A DNA stretch of 64,000 bases from Pantoea agglomerans (GTDB taxonomy: Bacteria; Pseudomonadota; Gammaproteobacteria; Enterobacterales; Enterobacteriaceae). Both the position numbers and the translations under genes were made by a program. The notes below the pieces were generated by a model that saw only the letters and a program-made list of their open reading frames with translations, did no database searches and was not told where the DNA came from. Each line of letters begins with the position of its first letter. The first letter of the stretch is position 1. Of this stretch, positions 63,602 to 64,000 are shown piece by piece. The stretch lies in NCBI RefSeq assembly GCF_020149765.1, contig NZ_CP083809.1:2728001-2792000 (forward strand), read 5' to 3'.

Positions 63602-64000
63602 TTAACCGCCGATAAAGGAAAGGTTCTGCGTGATGCCGGTATTCCCCTGATGCAGGAAGTGCGTCTGCTTCTTCGCGCCCAGGCTGTGCGCGATACGCGC
63701 CTGCAGCTCCCCCTGCTGCGCGTCAGAAACCAGCAGATCGCGCAGCGGCACGCCGCTGTCGCCAAACAGGCAAAGGTGCAGATTGCCGTGCGCCGAGACG
63801 CGCAGACGGTTGCAGCTGGCGCAGAAATCACGCGAATAGGGCATAATCAGGCCGATCTCGCCAACGTAGTCAGGGTGATAAAAGACCTGAGCCGGACCGT
63901 CGCTGCGGCCGCGTTCGCGGCGCTGCCAGCCCTGCGCCACCAGCTGGTCGCGGATCACCGCGCCAGAGACGTGCTGCTGGCGGAACAGCGCGCCGCCCTC
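63602..64000 (-). CDS. moaA: GTP 3',8-cyclase MoaA, 3' part only
   Basis: C-terminal part of the radical-SAM enzyme that starts molybdopterin synthesis from GTP. Visible: [21 protein letters not shown] with three cysteines of the second 4Fe-4S cluster, and the C-terminal SFIGG double glycine needed for activity. The gene continues beyond the window, so the N-terminal cluster and any leader (the Moco-riboswitch position in E. coli) are not seen. First gene of moaABCDE. Confidence 0.95.
   Translation of the reverse strand, partial: EGGALFRQQHVSGAVIRDQLVAQGWQRRERGRSDGPAQVFYHPDYVGEIGLIMPYSRDFCASCNRLRVSAHGNLHLCLFGDSGVPLRDLLVSDAQQGELQARIAHSLGAKKQTHFLHQGNTGITQNLSFIGG

Overview
This window looks like chromosome from a GC-rich member of the Enterobacterales, most likely Erwiniaceae (Pantoea/Mixta-like). 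The evidence is protein-level resemblance to E. coli families and conserved gene order (ybiO/rlmF, ybiB-dinG, mlrA-yohO-yehWXYZ, bglX-dld-pbpG-yohC-yohD-yohF, rhlE-ybhQ-ybhP-clsB-ybhN-ybhL, moaABCDE). The genus is an inference. No rRNA, tRNA, complete insertion sequence, prophage or CRISPR array was found.

Layout. (1) 1-3.5 kb: 3' part of the channel gene ybiO, rlmF and a flavin reductase. (2) 3.5-11.7 kb: a complete histidine-utilization cluster, hutIG(-), hutFD(+), hutC(-), hutHU(+), with four candidate HutC operators. It encodes the five-step route through N-formylglutamate. (3) 11.7-13.05 kb: the only long gene-free stretch, a mosaic of GC-rich hairpins, a cloverleaf-like element, a 61-bp direct repeat pair and six tandem 48-bp repeats. 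(4) 13-20.5 kb: M20 amidohydrolase, ybiB, LexA-controlled dinG, a PhyK-like phytase and an XRE/cupin-GNAT-GNAT operon. (5) 20.5-25.2 kb: mlrA with a candidate MlrA box, the 35-residue YohO, and the OsmU-type osmoprotectant ABC operon yehZYXW. (6) 25.3-31.5 kb: an MFS transporter behind tandem met-box sequences, idi, a chemoreceptor, a suppressor-of-fused protein and a small membrane protein. (7) 31.5-45.9 kb: MpaB-like oxygenase, bglX, dld, a DUF3772 MscS channel, pbpG, yohC, yohD, yohF, a GH15 enzyme and ldtB. (8) 45.9-51.7 kb: glutathione peroxidase, arsRBC of visibly lower GC, zntB, and a PiT phosphate transporter next to a good PhoB box. (9) 51.7-64 kb: MFS transporter, rhlE-dusC, ybhQ, ybhP-clsB-ybhN, ybhL, two lipoproteins (DUF1615, DUF1264) and moaEDCBA, with moaA cut by the window end.

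Genome-scale reading: genes that in E. coli K-12 lie near 17-18 min (moa...rhlE...dinG-ybiB...rlmF-ybiO) surround a block that in E. coli lies near 48 min (mlrA...yohF). The gene set points to a rearranged, nutritionally versatile chromosome: histidine and phytate use, osmoprotectant uptake, phosphate and metal handling, and arsenic resistance. Small regulatory sites in the gaps (HutC, LexA, MlrA, MetJ, PhoB, ArsR-like) and the repeat island are the least ordinary content.
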